From contig NZ_JAKZAK010000018.1 in the NCBI RefSeq assembly GCF_023156385.1, positions 60,203 to 124,202 of the forward strand: a DNA stretch of 64,000 nucleotides. The letters run 5' to 3'. A model generated the notes under the pieces. The model was not told the DNA's origin. It did no database searches and saw nothing but the letters and a program-made list of their open reading frames with translations. A program made the position numbers and the translations under genes. Source of the stretch: Marinobacter xestospongiae. Its GTDB lineage: Bacteria; Pseudomonadota; Gammaproteobacteria; Pseudomonadales; Oleiphilaceae. The stretch's first letter is position 1; the number at the start of each line of letters is the position of its first letter. Positions 9,592 through 17,554 of this stretch are shown one piece after another.

Positions 9592-10455
9592 ATGTCTGAC
9601 ACCGCCAGCCACACCGTCCTTCCGGCCAATTACCGGATTGGACTGGCGGTTTCGATCGCCCTTTTATTGCACACACTGGTGGCCACCCTGGTGCCTCCGG
9701 TGACCACACCGACCATTCCCGAGTTGCGGACCCTGCAGGTCACCCTGACGGCCACCCCGCAACCGGCCACACCCGCTCTCGAACCGGCACAGGAAACTCC
9801 AGCAACACCGGAGCTGGCGCCAGCACCCGCGCGACCGAGAGACACCGCTGCCGACACCGCCCCAAGCCGGCCAGCCACCGTCGTGACCACTCGCGCCGCC
9901 TCATCATCCGCAGCACCGCCGCAATCTGAGCAAACGCAAACCAGCGACAGCAATCCCAAAGACACGTCGCCGCCGACGCCGCCCACTCAACCTCAACGGC
10001 AACCGGCGACATCGACCCGCAGCCCCCGATCTGCGCCAGCGCCGAGCGCCAGCCAGAGCCGAGCCTCCGCTCCGGCAACACCCTCACAACCCTCGACCGC
10101 AACCACCAGCCCGACTGCGACGCCCAGCGAGCCGGAAGCGACCATTACCCAATTGGGGGACATTACCCAGCAGTCGCCCTACGAAGCCGCCCTGGCCCGC
10201 CGCATCTCCGAGCATTCGCGGCAATACCTGCAGGTGCGGACGGATCGCCTGATGGTAGTGGAGCTGGAACTGAACCTGTTGAACAACGGGGCGTTGATTG
10301 CGGCAAACGTCGCCCAGTCCTCCGGCAACGATCTGGCGGACCGGGCAGCCTACCGCGGCGCACTGAACGCCAGCCCCTACCCGGCTCCGCCGAGCGGAAA
10401 TCAGCAGGGCAACCGGTTTCGGGTGAAGATCGTGTTTACGCCAGAACGGCTCTGA
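9592..10455 (+). CDS. TonB-family energy transducer-like protein
   Basis: 287 residues: a short cytoplasmic N-terminus, one transmembrane anchor (about 15-36, IGLAVSIALLLHTLVATLV), a 130-residue Pro/Ala/Thr/Ser-rich periplasmic spacer, and a C-terminal TonB-like domain (about 195-287; SPYEAALARRISEHSRQYL, VVELELNLLNNGALIAANVAQSSGN, AAYRGALNASPYPAPP). TonB-family proteins couple the proton gradient, through ExbB-ExbD, to outer-membrane transport. No exbB, exbD or receptor gene is adjacent. It lies 47 bp after the DUF1631 gene and is probably cotranscribed. It may serve another system, such as TolA-like envelope work. Confidence 0.8.
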   Translation: MSDTASHTVLPANYRIGLAVSIALLLHTLVATLVPPVTTPTIPELRTLQVTLTATPQPATPALEPAQETPATPELAPAPARPRDTAADTAPSRPATVVTTRAASSSAAPPQSEQTQTSDSNPKDTSPPTPPTQPQRQPATSTRSPRSAPAPSASQSRASAPATPSQPSTATTSPTATPSEPEATITQLGDITQQSPYEAALARRISEHSRQYLQVRTDRLMVVELELNLLNNGALIAANVAQSSGNDLADRAAYRGALNASPYPAPPSGNQQGNRFRVKIVFTPERL

Positions 10456-10525
10456 ACAACAAGGAAGGGCAATCAGGCCCGGAGGCCACCAGACGGGACA
10501 GGAGGCTGTCGGCAAGACGGGGGAA

Positions 10526-10555
10526 AAGAGATGGGCCAGGCAGCGCCCGGCCCAT
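10526..10555 (-). terminator. Terminator of grxD
   Basis: ATGGGCC (10531-10537) pairs with GGCCCAT (10549-10555). On the minus strand the stem is followed by CTCTTTTCC. It lies directly after the grxD stop and may also serve the convergent TonB-like gene. Confidence 0.6.
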
Positions 10556-10564
10556 GGGGATCTC

Positions 10565-10891
10565 TCAGGCTTCGGCCTGCTTTGACGCAGCCTTGACCAT
10601 GGTTTCCAGCTCACCACTCTCGGACAGCTCAAGAATGATGTCGCAGCCACCCACCAACTCACCGTTGATATACAGTTGCGGGTAAGTGGGCCAGCTTGAG
10701 TAGACCTTCAGCGCCTCACGCAGCTCCTGATTGTCCAGAATATTCACGAAGGCAAACCGCTCACCACACGCCATCAGGGCCTGCACCGTACGGGCGGAAA
10801 AGCCACACTGGGGCGACTGGGGAGTGCCCTTCATATACAGGATGATCGGGTTCTCATCCAACTGGCTTTTGATCGTTTCATTGATATCCAT
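10565..10891 (-). CDS. grxD: Monothiol glutaredoxin, Grx4 type
   Basis: 108-residue monothiol glutaredoxin that binds a glutathione-ligated [2Fe-2S] cluster and acts in iron-sulfur trafficking. The CGFS active site is present ([14 protein letters not shown]), along with [25 protein letters not shown] and a C-terminal EL pair. The start is ATG 10891 with GGAG 5 nt upstream; an in-frame GTG two codons earlier abuts that site and is unlikely. Monocistronic, with its own promoter and terminator. Confidence 0.96.
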   Translation of the reverse strand: MDINETIKSQLDENPIILYMKGTPQSPQCGFSARTVQALMACGERFAFVNILDNQELREALKVYSSWPTYPQLYINGELVGGCDIILELSESGELETMVKAASKQAEA

Positions 10892-10897
10892 GAACAC

Positions 10898-11260
10898 TCC
10901 TCATCATTCACTTCGGGCCGATGTGACGCCACGGACCTGAGCGGTCTCAGCGCCAACACCGGCGGATTTGCTTCTATTGTACACACCCACCAGAACCAGC
11001 ACCAAGCGAGCCTCCGATTAACCCCGAATCGGCTGCGCTGGTATCCCGCCAGAGCATCGCATTGTGTTCCCCGGGGTTACCGGATAGACTCTGAAACCTG
11101 CCCAGGAATGGGCCACCATGGAATCCCCCTTAAGTCCCCCTGGCCATGGCCGGTGCCTAACGTGCACGCCGGCCTCTATTGCTATTTGACTCAGGACCAC
11201 CAGGGGGCCGAACCTGCACGCCCGGGCCGATGCCTCCGGGAACCAACAAGGGCCGTCAAC
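10898..11260. other. Intergenic region between grxD and argF
   Basis: 363 bp between divergent genes. The grxD promoter and an inverted repeat occupy the left third. No ArgR box and no strong promoter for argF could be recognised. An argF frame runs open upstream from 11108, but that stretch does not match the family. Confidence 0.35.
10976..11005 (-). promoter_or_regulatory. Probable grxD promoter
   Basis: On the minus strand TTGGTG (11000-11005), 18-nt spacer and TACAAT (10976-10981), about 80 nt upstream of the start. A 6+6 bp inverted repeat, CCGATT...AATCGG (11014-11032), lies just beyond the -35. Confidence 0.5.
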
Positions 11261-12175
11261 ATGGCAGTAAGACACTTTCTGACCCTCGAAGACCTGTCAC
11301 CCAGCGAACTCAATGATCTGCTGGACCATGCCAGCCACCTGCGCGACACCTGGCGCCAGGGCAAAACCCGCGATTCCCTCAAGAACCGCGTGCTGGCCAT
11401 GATCTTCGAAAAGTCCTCTACCCGAACCCGGGTTTCGTTTGAAGCTGGCATGACCCAGCTTGGAGGCTCAGCCCTGTTCCTGTCTCCGCGGGACACCCAA
11501 CTGGGCCGAGGCGAACCGATTGAGGATTCAGCACGGGTGATTTCCAGCATGGTGAGCGCGGTGATGATCCGCACCTTCGCCCACGACACCGCCGTGCGCT
11601 TTGCCGCCGCATCCCATACCCCGGTAATCAACGCGTTGACTGACGATTACCATCCCTGCCAGCTGCTCGCCGACATGCAGACCTACCGCGAGCACCGGGG
11701 CAGCATTCAGGGCGGCACCGTGACCTGGATCGGCGACGGCAACAACATGTGCAACTCCTACATCAACGCCGCCATCCAGTTTGACTTCCAGTTGCGCATC
11801 GCCTGCCCGGCCGGCTACGAGCCGGACAACGCGCTGCTGGCCAAGGCCGGCGAGCGGGTGACCGTCTGCCCAGACCCGTGCGAAGCCAGCCGTGACGCCA
11901 ACCTGGTGGTAACGGACGTCTGGGCCTCCATGGGCCAGGAGCAGGAACAACAGGCACGGGAGTCCGCGTTCAACGGCTTCCAGGTCAACCCCGAGCTGAT
12001 GGCGCTTGCCGACAAGGATGCCCTGTTCATGCACTGCCTGCCGGCGCATCGGGGCGAAGAAATCTCCGAAGGGATGCTGGAGCACCCCAGTTCGGTAGTC
12101 TGGGACGAGGCTGAAAACCGCCTGCACGCCCAGAAAGCCCTGCTGGAATTCCTGATTCTCGGCACCCTGGACTGA
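11261..12175 (+). CDS. argF: Ornithine carbamoyltransferase
   Basis: Cytosolic trimer that makes citrulline from ornithine and carbamoyl phosphate in arginine synthesis. 304 residues. The carbamoyl-phosphate loop [49 protein letters not shown] and the ornithine-binding [11 protein letters not shown] are all present. The start is ATG 11261 ([13 protein letters not shown]) with AAGGG 8 nt upstream, giving the family's normal N-terminus. Followed after 6 nt by an ABC ATPase gene, so the two are probably cotranscribed. Marinobacter-type OTCases are anabolic; nothing suggests the catabolic ArcB type. Confidence 0.96.
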   Translation: MAVRHFLTLEDLSPSELNDLLDHASHLRDTWRQGKTRDSLKNRVLAMIFEKSSTRTRVSFEAGMTQLGGSALFLSPRDTQLGRGEPIEDSARVISSMVSAVMIRTFAHDTAVRFAAASHTPVINALTDDYHPCQLLADMQTYREHRGSIQGGTVTWIGDGNNMCNSYINAAIQFDFQLRIACPAGYEPDNALLAKAGERVTVCPDPCEASRDANLVVTDVWASMGQEQEQQARESAFNGFQVNPELMALADKDALFMHCLPAHRGEEISEGMLEHPSSVVWDEAENRLHAQKALLEFLILGTLD

Positions 12176-12181
12176 TCTTCC

Positions 12182-13249
12182 ATGACCGACAAGCATCGCG
12201 GCGACAACGCCTGGCTGCTGGAAGTGGACGATCTGGCCTGCGGCTACGACAATGGCGCCGTGGTCAAATCGATCCACTTTGCCCTCGGCCACGGTGACAT
12301 CGGCTGCCTGCTGGGCCCCAGCGGCTGCGGCAAGAGCACCATCCTGCGAGCACTGGCCGGCTTCCTGCCCCTGAGCGCCGGCGAAATCCGGCTCGATGGC
12401 CGCACCATCAGCCTGCCGGGCCGGGCACTGCCTCCGGAGCAGCGACGGATTGGCATGGTGTTCCAGGACTACGCACTGTTCCCACATCTGACCGTCGCCG
12501 CCAACGTCGGCTTCGGTCTCGGCAAGCTCGCGGCCGGCGAACGGGAACGCAAAGTGCGGGAACTGCTGGAACTGGTTCACCTGCAGGACCTGGCCCAGCA
12601 GTACCCCCACGAGCTTTCCGGTGGCCAGCAGCAGCGGGTCGCCCTGGCCCGGGCACTGGCACCAGAACCCACCCTGATCCTGCTGGACGAGCCGTTTTCA
12701 AACCTGGACGCCGACCTGCGGCGACGCCTCAGCCTGGATGTGCGGGAAATCCTCAAAAGCCTTGGCATCAGCGCCATTCTGGTCACCCATGACCAGCAGG
12801 AAGCCTTTGCCATGTGTGACCAGGTCGCGGTACTGAAAGACGGTCAGATCCAGCAGTGGGACGTTCCCTACAACCTTTACCACGAACCGGCCAACCGCTT
12901 CGTCGCCGGGTTCGTCGGCCAGGGCGGCTTTGTGCCCGGGCGGGCGCTGGGCCCGGACACCATTGAGTCGGAACTCGGCGTTATTGAAGGCAATCGGGCC
13001 TATAACTGGCCCCAAGGCACCTTGCTGGATGTGCTGATCCGCCCCGATGACATCGTCTACGACGCCAACTCCGAGCTGACGGCCAGGGTCATCGAGAAAA
13101 CCTTCGCCGGCACTTCCACTCTGTATCGCTTCCGCGTTTCCGAGGACACCGAGTTCGACGCCCTGTTCCGCAGCCACCTGGATTTCCATCTGGGCGAGCA
13201 GGTACCGGTACGGGTCGAAGCGGAGCACCTGATCGCCTTCGAACGCTGA
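12182..13249 (+). CDS. ABC transporter ATP-binding protein, Fe3+/polyamine/sulfate-type (FbpC/PotA-like)
   Basis: 355-residue importer ATPase with Walker A GPSGCGKST, Q-loop VFQDYALFPHLTV, signature LSGGQQQRVALARAL, Walker B LILLDEPFSNLD and H-loop VTHDQQEA. A C-terminal TOBE-like domain (about 250-355) follows. The overall pattern fits the ferric-ion (AfuC/FbpC) branch. No permease or binding-protein gene is adjacent: upstream is argF (6-nt gap) and downstream is the convergent glpK. The substrate therefore cannot be assigned, and partner subunits must be encoded elsewhere. Confidence 0.85.
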   Translation: MTDKHRGDNAWLLEVDDLACGYDNGAVVKSIHFALGHGDIGCLLGPSGCGKSTILRALAGFLPLSAGEIRLDGRTISLPGRALPPEQRRIGMVFQDYALFPHLTVAANVGFGLGKLAAGERERKVRELLELVHLQDLAQQYPHELSGGQQQRVALARALAPEPTLILLDEPFSNLDADLRRRLSLDVREILKSLGISAILVTHDQQEAFAMCDQVAVLKDGQIQQWDVPYNLYHEPANRFVAGFVGQGGFVPGRALGPDTIESELGVIEGNRAYNWPQGTLLDVLIRPDDIVYDANSELTARVIEKTFAGTSTLYRFRVSEDTEFDALFRSHLDFHLGEQVPVRVEAEHLIAFER

Positions 13250-13334
13250 GCCCCAAAACCTCTGCGCCAGGGGCCGGCGTTTTGAGAGATCCTTCGTGGT
13301 CCCCGCTTAACAGGCACTACCCGCGTAACAGGCA

Positions 13335-14816
13335 CTAATGGTGGCGCACCCGCTCCACCGCATCCTCCCAGCCGGCGTAGAGAGACTCCCGCAAGCCCGG
13401 GGCCATTGCCGGCTGGAAACGCCGCTCCCGCTCCCACAGCTCGGCGATGTCGTCCAGCCCCTGGTACACCCCCACCTGCAAGCCAGCCAGGTAAGCCGCA
13501 CCCAGGGCGGTGGTTTCGGTAATCCGCGGCCGGTCCACCGGCACATTGAGAATGTCCGCGAGAAACTGCATCACCCAGTCATTGACCGCCATGCCACCGT
13601 CCACCCGCAACTCCTGCAGCCGGGCGCCGTCGTTCTGGATTGCCCGGATCAGGTCCTTGGTCTGGTAACACACCGACTGCAAACCGGCCGTCACCAGTTC
13701 GGCAATGCCGGTATCCCGGGTCAGCCCGAGAATGGCACCGCGGGCATTGGGGTCCCAGTGGGGAGCGCCCAGCCCGGTGAAAGCGGGCACCATGTACACC
13801 GGGTTCTCGGCCCCGACAGCCTCGGCATGCGCGGTGGACTCGCTGGCGTGATCGATTAGTCGCAACCCGTCCCGCAGCCACTGCATGGCGGCACCGGCAA
13901 CAAAAATGCTGCCCTCCACGGCATAGTAGGCCTGCCCCTGCAACCGGTAGGCAACGGTGGTGAGCAACCGGTTCTCCGACCGCAACGGCTCAGTCCCGGT
14001 ATTGAGCATCAGGAAACAACCGGTACCGTAAGTGCTCTTGGCCATACCGCGCTCAAAACAGGCCTGTCCCACCAGAGCTGCCTGCTGATCACCGGCGATG
14101 CCCGCGACCGGCACAGCGGCCCCCAGCAAACCGGCATCCACCTGACCAAAGTCTGCCGCGGAATCGCGAACCTCCGGCAGCAACGCCCGAGGTACCCGGA
14201 ACAGGCGCAGCAAGTCATCATCCCACTCCTGCCGGTGAATATTGAACAGCGCCGTTCTGGAGGCGTTGGTGGCGTCGGTCAGATGGGAACGGCCGCCGGT
14301 GAGATGCCACAGCAGCCACGTGTCGACGGTCCCGAACGCCAGCTCCCCGGCTTCGGCCCGCGCACGGGCGCCCTCCACCTCGTCGAGAATCCAGGCAATC
14401 TTGGTGGCGGAAAAGTAAGGATCGATCAACAGTCCGGAACGCTCCACAACCCTGCTCTCCTGTCCCCGGGCCCTCAGGCCGGCACAGATATTGGCGGTTC
14501 GCCGATCCTGCCAGACAATGGCCGGATGGATCGCCTCACCGGTTTTCCGGTCCCAGATAATTGTAGTCTCACGTTGATTGGTGATGCCCACCGCCGCCAG
14601 CTGAGAGGCCTCGAGCCCCGCCGTCGCCAGTACCTCACGGCACACGGCCAGGCTGCTTTCCCAGATCTCCCGGGGATCGTGCTCCACCCAGCCATCGCGG
14701 GGGAAAAACTGCCGGAATTCCTGCTGGGCGACCGCCACGGTCTTCCCCTGTCGTTCAAAGATGATGGCCCGGGAACTGGTGGTTCCCTGATCGATAGCCA
14801 GCAGATAGGTGGGCAT
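13335..14816 (-). CDS. glpK: Glycerol kinase
   Basis: FGGY-family kinase that phosphorylates glycerol to glycerol 3-phosphate with ATP. 493 residues, usual size. [14 protein letters not shown] (phosphate 1 motif), [11 protein letters not shown], the substrate-binding NQRET and [50 protein letters not shown] and [10 protein letters not shown] are visible. No glpF is adjacent. It is divergent from glpR across 99 bp that hold a GlpR-like operator beside the -10. An 18-bp tandem duplication ends on its stop codon. Confidence 0.97.
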   Translation of the reverse strand: MPTYLLAIDQGTTSSRAIIFERQGKTVAVAQQEFRQFFPRDGWVEHDPREIWESSLAVCREVLATAGLEASQLAAVGITNQRETTIIWDRKTGEAIHPAIVWQDRRTANICAGLRARGQESRVVERSGLLIDPYFSATKIAWILDEVEGARARAEAGELAFGTVDTWLLWHLTGGRSHLTDATNASRTALFNIHRQEWDDDLLRLFRVPRALLPEVRDSAADFGQVDAGLLGAAVPVAGIAGDQQAALVGQACFERGMAKSTYGTGCFLMLNTGTEPLRSENRLLTTVAYRLQGQAYYAVEGSIFVAGAAMQWLRDGLRLIDHASESTAHAEAVGAENPVYMVPAFTGLGAPHWDPNARGAILGLTRDTGIAELVTAGLQSVCYQTKDLIRAIQNDGARLQELRVDGGMAVNDWVMQFLADILNVPVDRPRITETTALGAAYLAGLQVGVYQGLDDIAELWERERRFQPAMAPGLRESLYAGWEDAVERVRHH

Positions 14817-14830
14817 GGGATGATCCTTTT

Positions 14831-14852
14831 ATTTTCGAAAACGAAAATTATA
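14831..14852 (-). promoter_or_regulatory. GlpR-like operator and -10 element of glpK
   Basis: ATTTTCGAAAACGAAAAT (14831-14848) is a perfect palindrome with the TTCG-N4-CGAA core expected for GlpR-type repressors. On the minus strand a TATAAT (14847-14852) abuts it, so a bound repressor would block glpK transcription. The -35 is weak. The site is shared with the divergent glpR. Confidence 0.75.
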
Positions 14853-14915
14853 ATGAAGCTGTTATCGCTAGCCTAGCCAAAAACCGGCACCCATGTCACA
14901 GAACGGACCCTTTCA

Positions 14916-15677
14916 ATGACCCTTAACGCCCGTCACGAACAGATCGTCGAACTGGTTGGAGAGCGGGGCTTCATGACCATCGAAGCTCTGACGGAACACT
15001 TCAACGTCACACCGCAGACTATCCGTCGCGACCTCAACACCCTGGACGAGGCCGGTCGTTTGCGCCGCTACCATGGCGGCGCCGGGCTCAGCGCCAGTAC
15101 CCGTAACCTGGCCTACGCCGAACGCCGCATCCGCAATCTGGACGAAAAACAGCGCATCGCCGCCACCATCGCGGAACGGGTGCCGGACAACAGCTCGCTG
15201 TTTATCAACATCGGTACCACCACCGAAACCATTGCCAAGGCTCTGCTGGAAAAGCAGGGACTGACAGTGATCACCAACAACCTGCACGTGGCCAGCATTG
15301 TTTGCAGTCGCGACGATTTCACCGTCATCATCGCCGGAGGCATGGTCCGTAACCGGGATGGAGGTGTCATTGGTGAAGCCACGGAAGAGTTCGTGCGCCA
15401 GTTCAAGGTGGACATCGCCATCATCGGCATCAGTGGCATTGACGGCGACGGCGACCTGCTGGACTTCGACTACCAGGAGGTGCGGGTGGCCCAGGCGATC
15501 ATTGAACACAGCCGTCAGGTCTACCTGGCCGCCGACCACACCAAGTTCGGCCGCAACGCCATGATCCGGCTCGGCCACATCTCCCAGGCCACCCACCTGT
15601 TTACCGACAGCCGCCCCCACCAGCGACTGAGCGATGTCATCGCTCAAGCGGGGGTAAAGCTGGTTATTGCGAACTGA
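14916..15677 (+). CDS. glpR: Glycerol-3-phosphate regulon repressor, DeoR family
   Basis: 253-residue repressor; glycerol 3-phosphate is the expected inducer. An N-terminal DeoR helix-turn-helix (about 5-60; RHEQIVELVGERGFMTIEALTEHFNVTPQTIRRDLNTL, followed by LRRYHGGA) precedes a C-terminal sugar-phosphate sensor domain (75-235) with NIGTTTETIAKAL, TNNLHVASIV, AGGMVRNRDGGVIG and AADHTKFGR. It sits between glpK and glpD, with matching TTCG-N4-CGAA operators on both sides. No strong ribosome site precedes the ATG. Confidence 0.94.
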   Translation: MTLNARHEQIVELVGERGFMTIEALTEHFNVTPQTIRRDLNTLDEAGRLRRYHGGAGLSASTRNLAYAERRIRNLDEKQRIAATIAERVPDNSSLFINIGTTTETIAKALLEKQGLTVITNNLHVASIVCSRDDFTVIIAGGMVRNRDGGVIGEATEEFVRQFKVDIAIIGISGIDGDGDLLDFDYQEVRVAQAIIEHSRQVYLAADHTKFGRNAMIRLGHISQATHLFTDSRPHQRLSDVIAQAGVKLVIAN

Positions 15678-15682
15678 CCCCA

Positions 15683-15694
15683 TTCGGAAACGAA
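15683..15694 (+). promoter_or_regulatory. GlpR-like operator upstream of glpD (distal)
   Basis: TTCGGAAACGAA, matching the TTCG-N4-CGAA core, immediately after the glpR stop and upstream of the glpD promoter. Confidence 0.6.
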
Positions 15695-15702
15695 AGTTTA
15701 AC

Positions 15703-15732
15703 TTGATGAAATTGACTAAAAACGCCTAAAAT
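15703..15732 (+). promoter_or_regulatory. Probable glpD promoter
   Basis: TTGATG (15703-15708), 18-nt spacer and TAAAAT (15727-15732), placed between two GlpR-like operators, about 45 nt upstream of the start. Confidence 0.5.
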
Positions 15733-15743
15733 TCGCTCAAATC

Positions 15744-15761
15744 ATTTTCGAAAACGAATAT
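15744..15761 (+). promoter_or_regulatory. GlpR-like operator at glpD (proximal)
   Basis: ATTTTCGAAAACGAATAT, nearly identical to the glpK operator. It falls at or just after the expected transcription start, 15 nt before the ATG. Confidence 0.75.
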
Positions 15762-15776
15762 TTGGGTAGAATTTTG

Positions 15777-17342
15777 ATGACCACCAACGCTTCAGCGCCC
15801 CCTCTCACGGTTACCGACACTTACGACCTGGTGGTGATCGGCGGCGGCATCAATGGCTGCGGTATCGCCGCCGATGCCGCCAGCCGCGGACTCAAGGTGC
15901 TACTGTGCGAACAGCACGACCTCGGCTCCGCCACCTCGTCAGCCAGCAGCAAGCTGATCCACGGCGGCCTTCGCTATCTTGAACATTACGAATTTCGCCT
16001 GGTGCGGGAGGCATTGGCAGAGCGGGAAGTGCTACTGAACATTGCCCCCCATCTGGTCAACCCGTTGCGCTTCACCCTGCCCCACCAGTCACACCTGAGA
16101 CCAGGCTGGATGATCCGCACGGGGCTGTTTCTCTACGATCACTTGGCCAATCGGGATACCCTGCCAGGCTCCCGCAGCGTTCGATTTGACGGCACAGGCC
16201 CCCTCGCTCCGGATATCCGGAAGGGATACAGCTATTCAGACTGCTGGGTAGACGACGCCCGCCTGGTGGTGGCCAATGCCCAGGCCGCCCGTAACCAGGG
16301 CGCCAGAATTCTGCGGGATACCCGCTGCGTTGAAGCCCGGCGATTGGCGGAGCAGGCGCTCTGGTCGGTGGCGCTGGCGGGCACCCGCTCCGGCCAACGC
16401 CAGACGGTGTACGCCCGTGCACTGGTGAACGCCAGCGGTCCCTGGGCTGCCAAGCTGTTCGATGACGCCCTGGAACAACCCAGCCCGCATCGCGTCCGGC
16501 TGATCAAGGGCAGCCATATCGTGGTGCCGCGCTTTATCGACCAGGAGGGCTCCTTCATCCTCCAGAACAGTGATCGGCGGATTGTCTTTGTGCTGCCCTA
16601 TGAGGACCACTTCAACCTTATCGGCACAACCGACAAGGAATACCAGGGAGATCCAGGCAACGTCACCATCGACGACGAAGAGATCGATTACCTGCTGGCG
16701 GTGGTCAACCGGCATTTCATTCACCAGGTGGCGCGGGAAGACATCGTCCACAGCTACTCGGGCGTGCGCCCACTGTTGGACGACGAATCCAGCGATCCAT
16801 CCGCCATCACCCGGGACTACACTCTGGAGATTCAGGGCGACCCGCAACAGGCGCCGCTGTTAAGCATCTTTGGTGGCAAGATCACCACCTATCGCAAGCT
16901 GGCGCTGGCGGCGGTGGAAAAGCTGCGGCCCTGGTTCCCCACCCTGGCCGCCTCGCGTACGGAGTCACTGGCGTTGCCCGGCGCCACCCGCCAGATTCAT
17001 ACCCGACCGGCAATTCTGGAGTGCCTGCGCAGTCTCTACCCGGGACTCCCGGACGCCATGATCCGCCGGTTCAGCCGCAGCTATGGCCTGCTGGCGATTC
17101 GCTTCCTGGGAGACCGGCAGACGCTGACGGCACTGGGCGAGCACTTCGGCGATACGCTGTATGAGCGTGAAGTGACTTACCTGATGGACCAGGAGTGGGC
17201 CAGAACGCCGGAGGATGTACTGTGGCGCCGGACCAAACTGGGACTGCGGCTGACCACAGAGCAGGTAGACAAGCTGGGGCTGTGGATGGCGAATCATCAG
17301 GGCGAAAGCGCTGCTCCCGAACCCCATGATCAGTGCGGCTAG
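15777..17342 (+). CDS. glpD: Aerobic glycerol-3-phosphate dehydrogenase
   Basis: FAD-dependent, membrane-associated enzyme that oxidises glycerol 3-phosphate to dihydroxyacetone phosphate and passes electrons to quinone. 521 residues. The FAD-binding VVIGGGINGCGIAADAASRG, then SSASSKLIHGGLRYLEHYEFRLVREAL, SGPWAAK, IGTTDKEY, HSYSGVRPLLDD and FGGKITTYRKLA are family motifs; a C-terminal helical domain occupies about 395-510. The start is ATG 15777; an in-frame TTG at 15762 overlaps the operator and is unlikely. With glpK and glpR it forms a glycerol-use regulon. Confidence 0.96.
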   Translation: MTTNASAPPLTVTDTYDLVVIGGGINGCGIAADAASRGLKVLLCEQHDLGSATSSASSKLIHGGLRYLEHYEFRLVREALAEREVLLNIAPHLVNPLRFTLPHQSHLRPGWMIRTGLFLYDHLANRDTLPGSRSVRFDGTGPLAPDIRKGYSYSDCWVDDARLVVANAQAARNQGARILRDTRCVEARRLAEQALWSVALAGTRSGQRQTVYARALVNASGPWAAKLFDDALEQPSPHRVRLIKGSHIVVPRFIDQEGSFILQNSDRRIVFVLPYEDHFNLIGTTDKEYQGDPGNVTIDDEEIDYLLAVVNRHFIHQVAREDIVHSYSGVRPLLDDESSDPSAITRDYTLEIQGDPQQAPLLSIFGGKITTYRKLALAAVEKLRPWFPTLAASRTESLALPGATRQIHTRPAILECLRSLYPGLPDAMIRRFSRSYGLLAIRFLGDRQTLTALGEHFGDTLYEREVTYLMDQEWARTPEDVLWRRTKLGLRLTTEQVDKLGLWMANHQGESAAPEPHDQCG

Positions 17343-17380
17343 GACGCCGTCCGGCGAACGCTCAGTGAAAAACAGCCATA

Positions 17381-17408
17381 AAAAAAGGGCTGGAAAGATC
17401 CAGCCCTT
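17381..17408. terminator. Bidirectional terminator between glpD and the RstB-like kinase gene
   Basis: GGGCTGGA (17387-17394), loop AAGA and TCCAGCCC (17399-17406). On the minus strand it is followed by seven T, a strong terminator for the two-component operon. On the plus strand, after glpD, the tail is weaker (TTAAAA). Confidence 0.8.
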
Positions 17409-17554
17409 AAAATGACGAATGAAACAAGGAAAGTTCGTAAGAACTACAACCTCAAAAGTCATCCCTTACACTGTCAGTATCGCTGCTTCAGCCCCGGCCA
17501 TCAGTGGAGGTTGTGTATCCCTTTGTTACAACGGGTGATTAAGCGGTACAGCCG

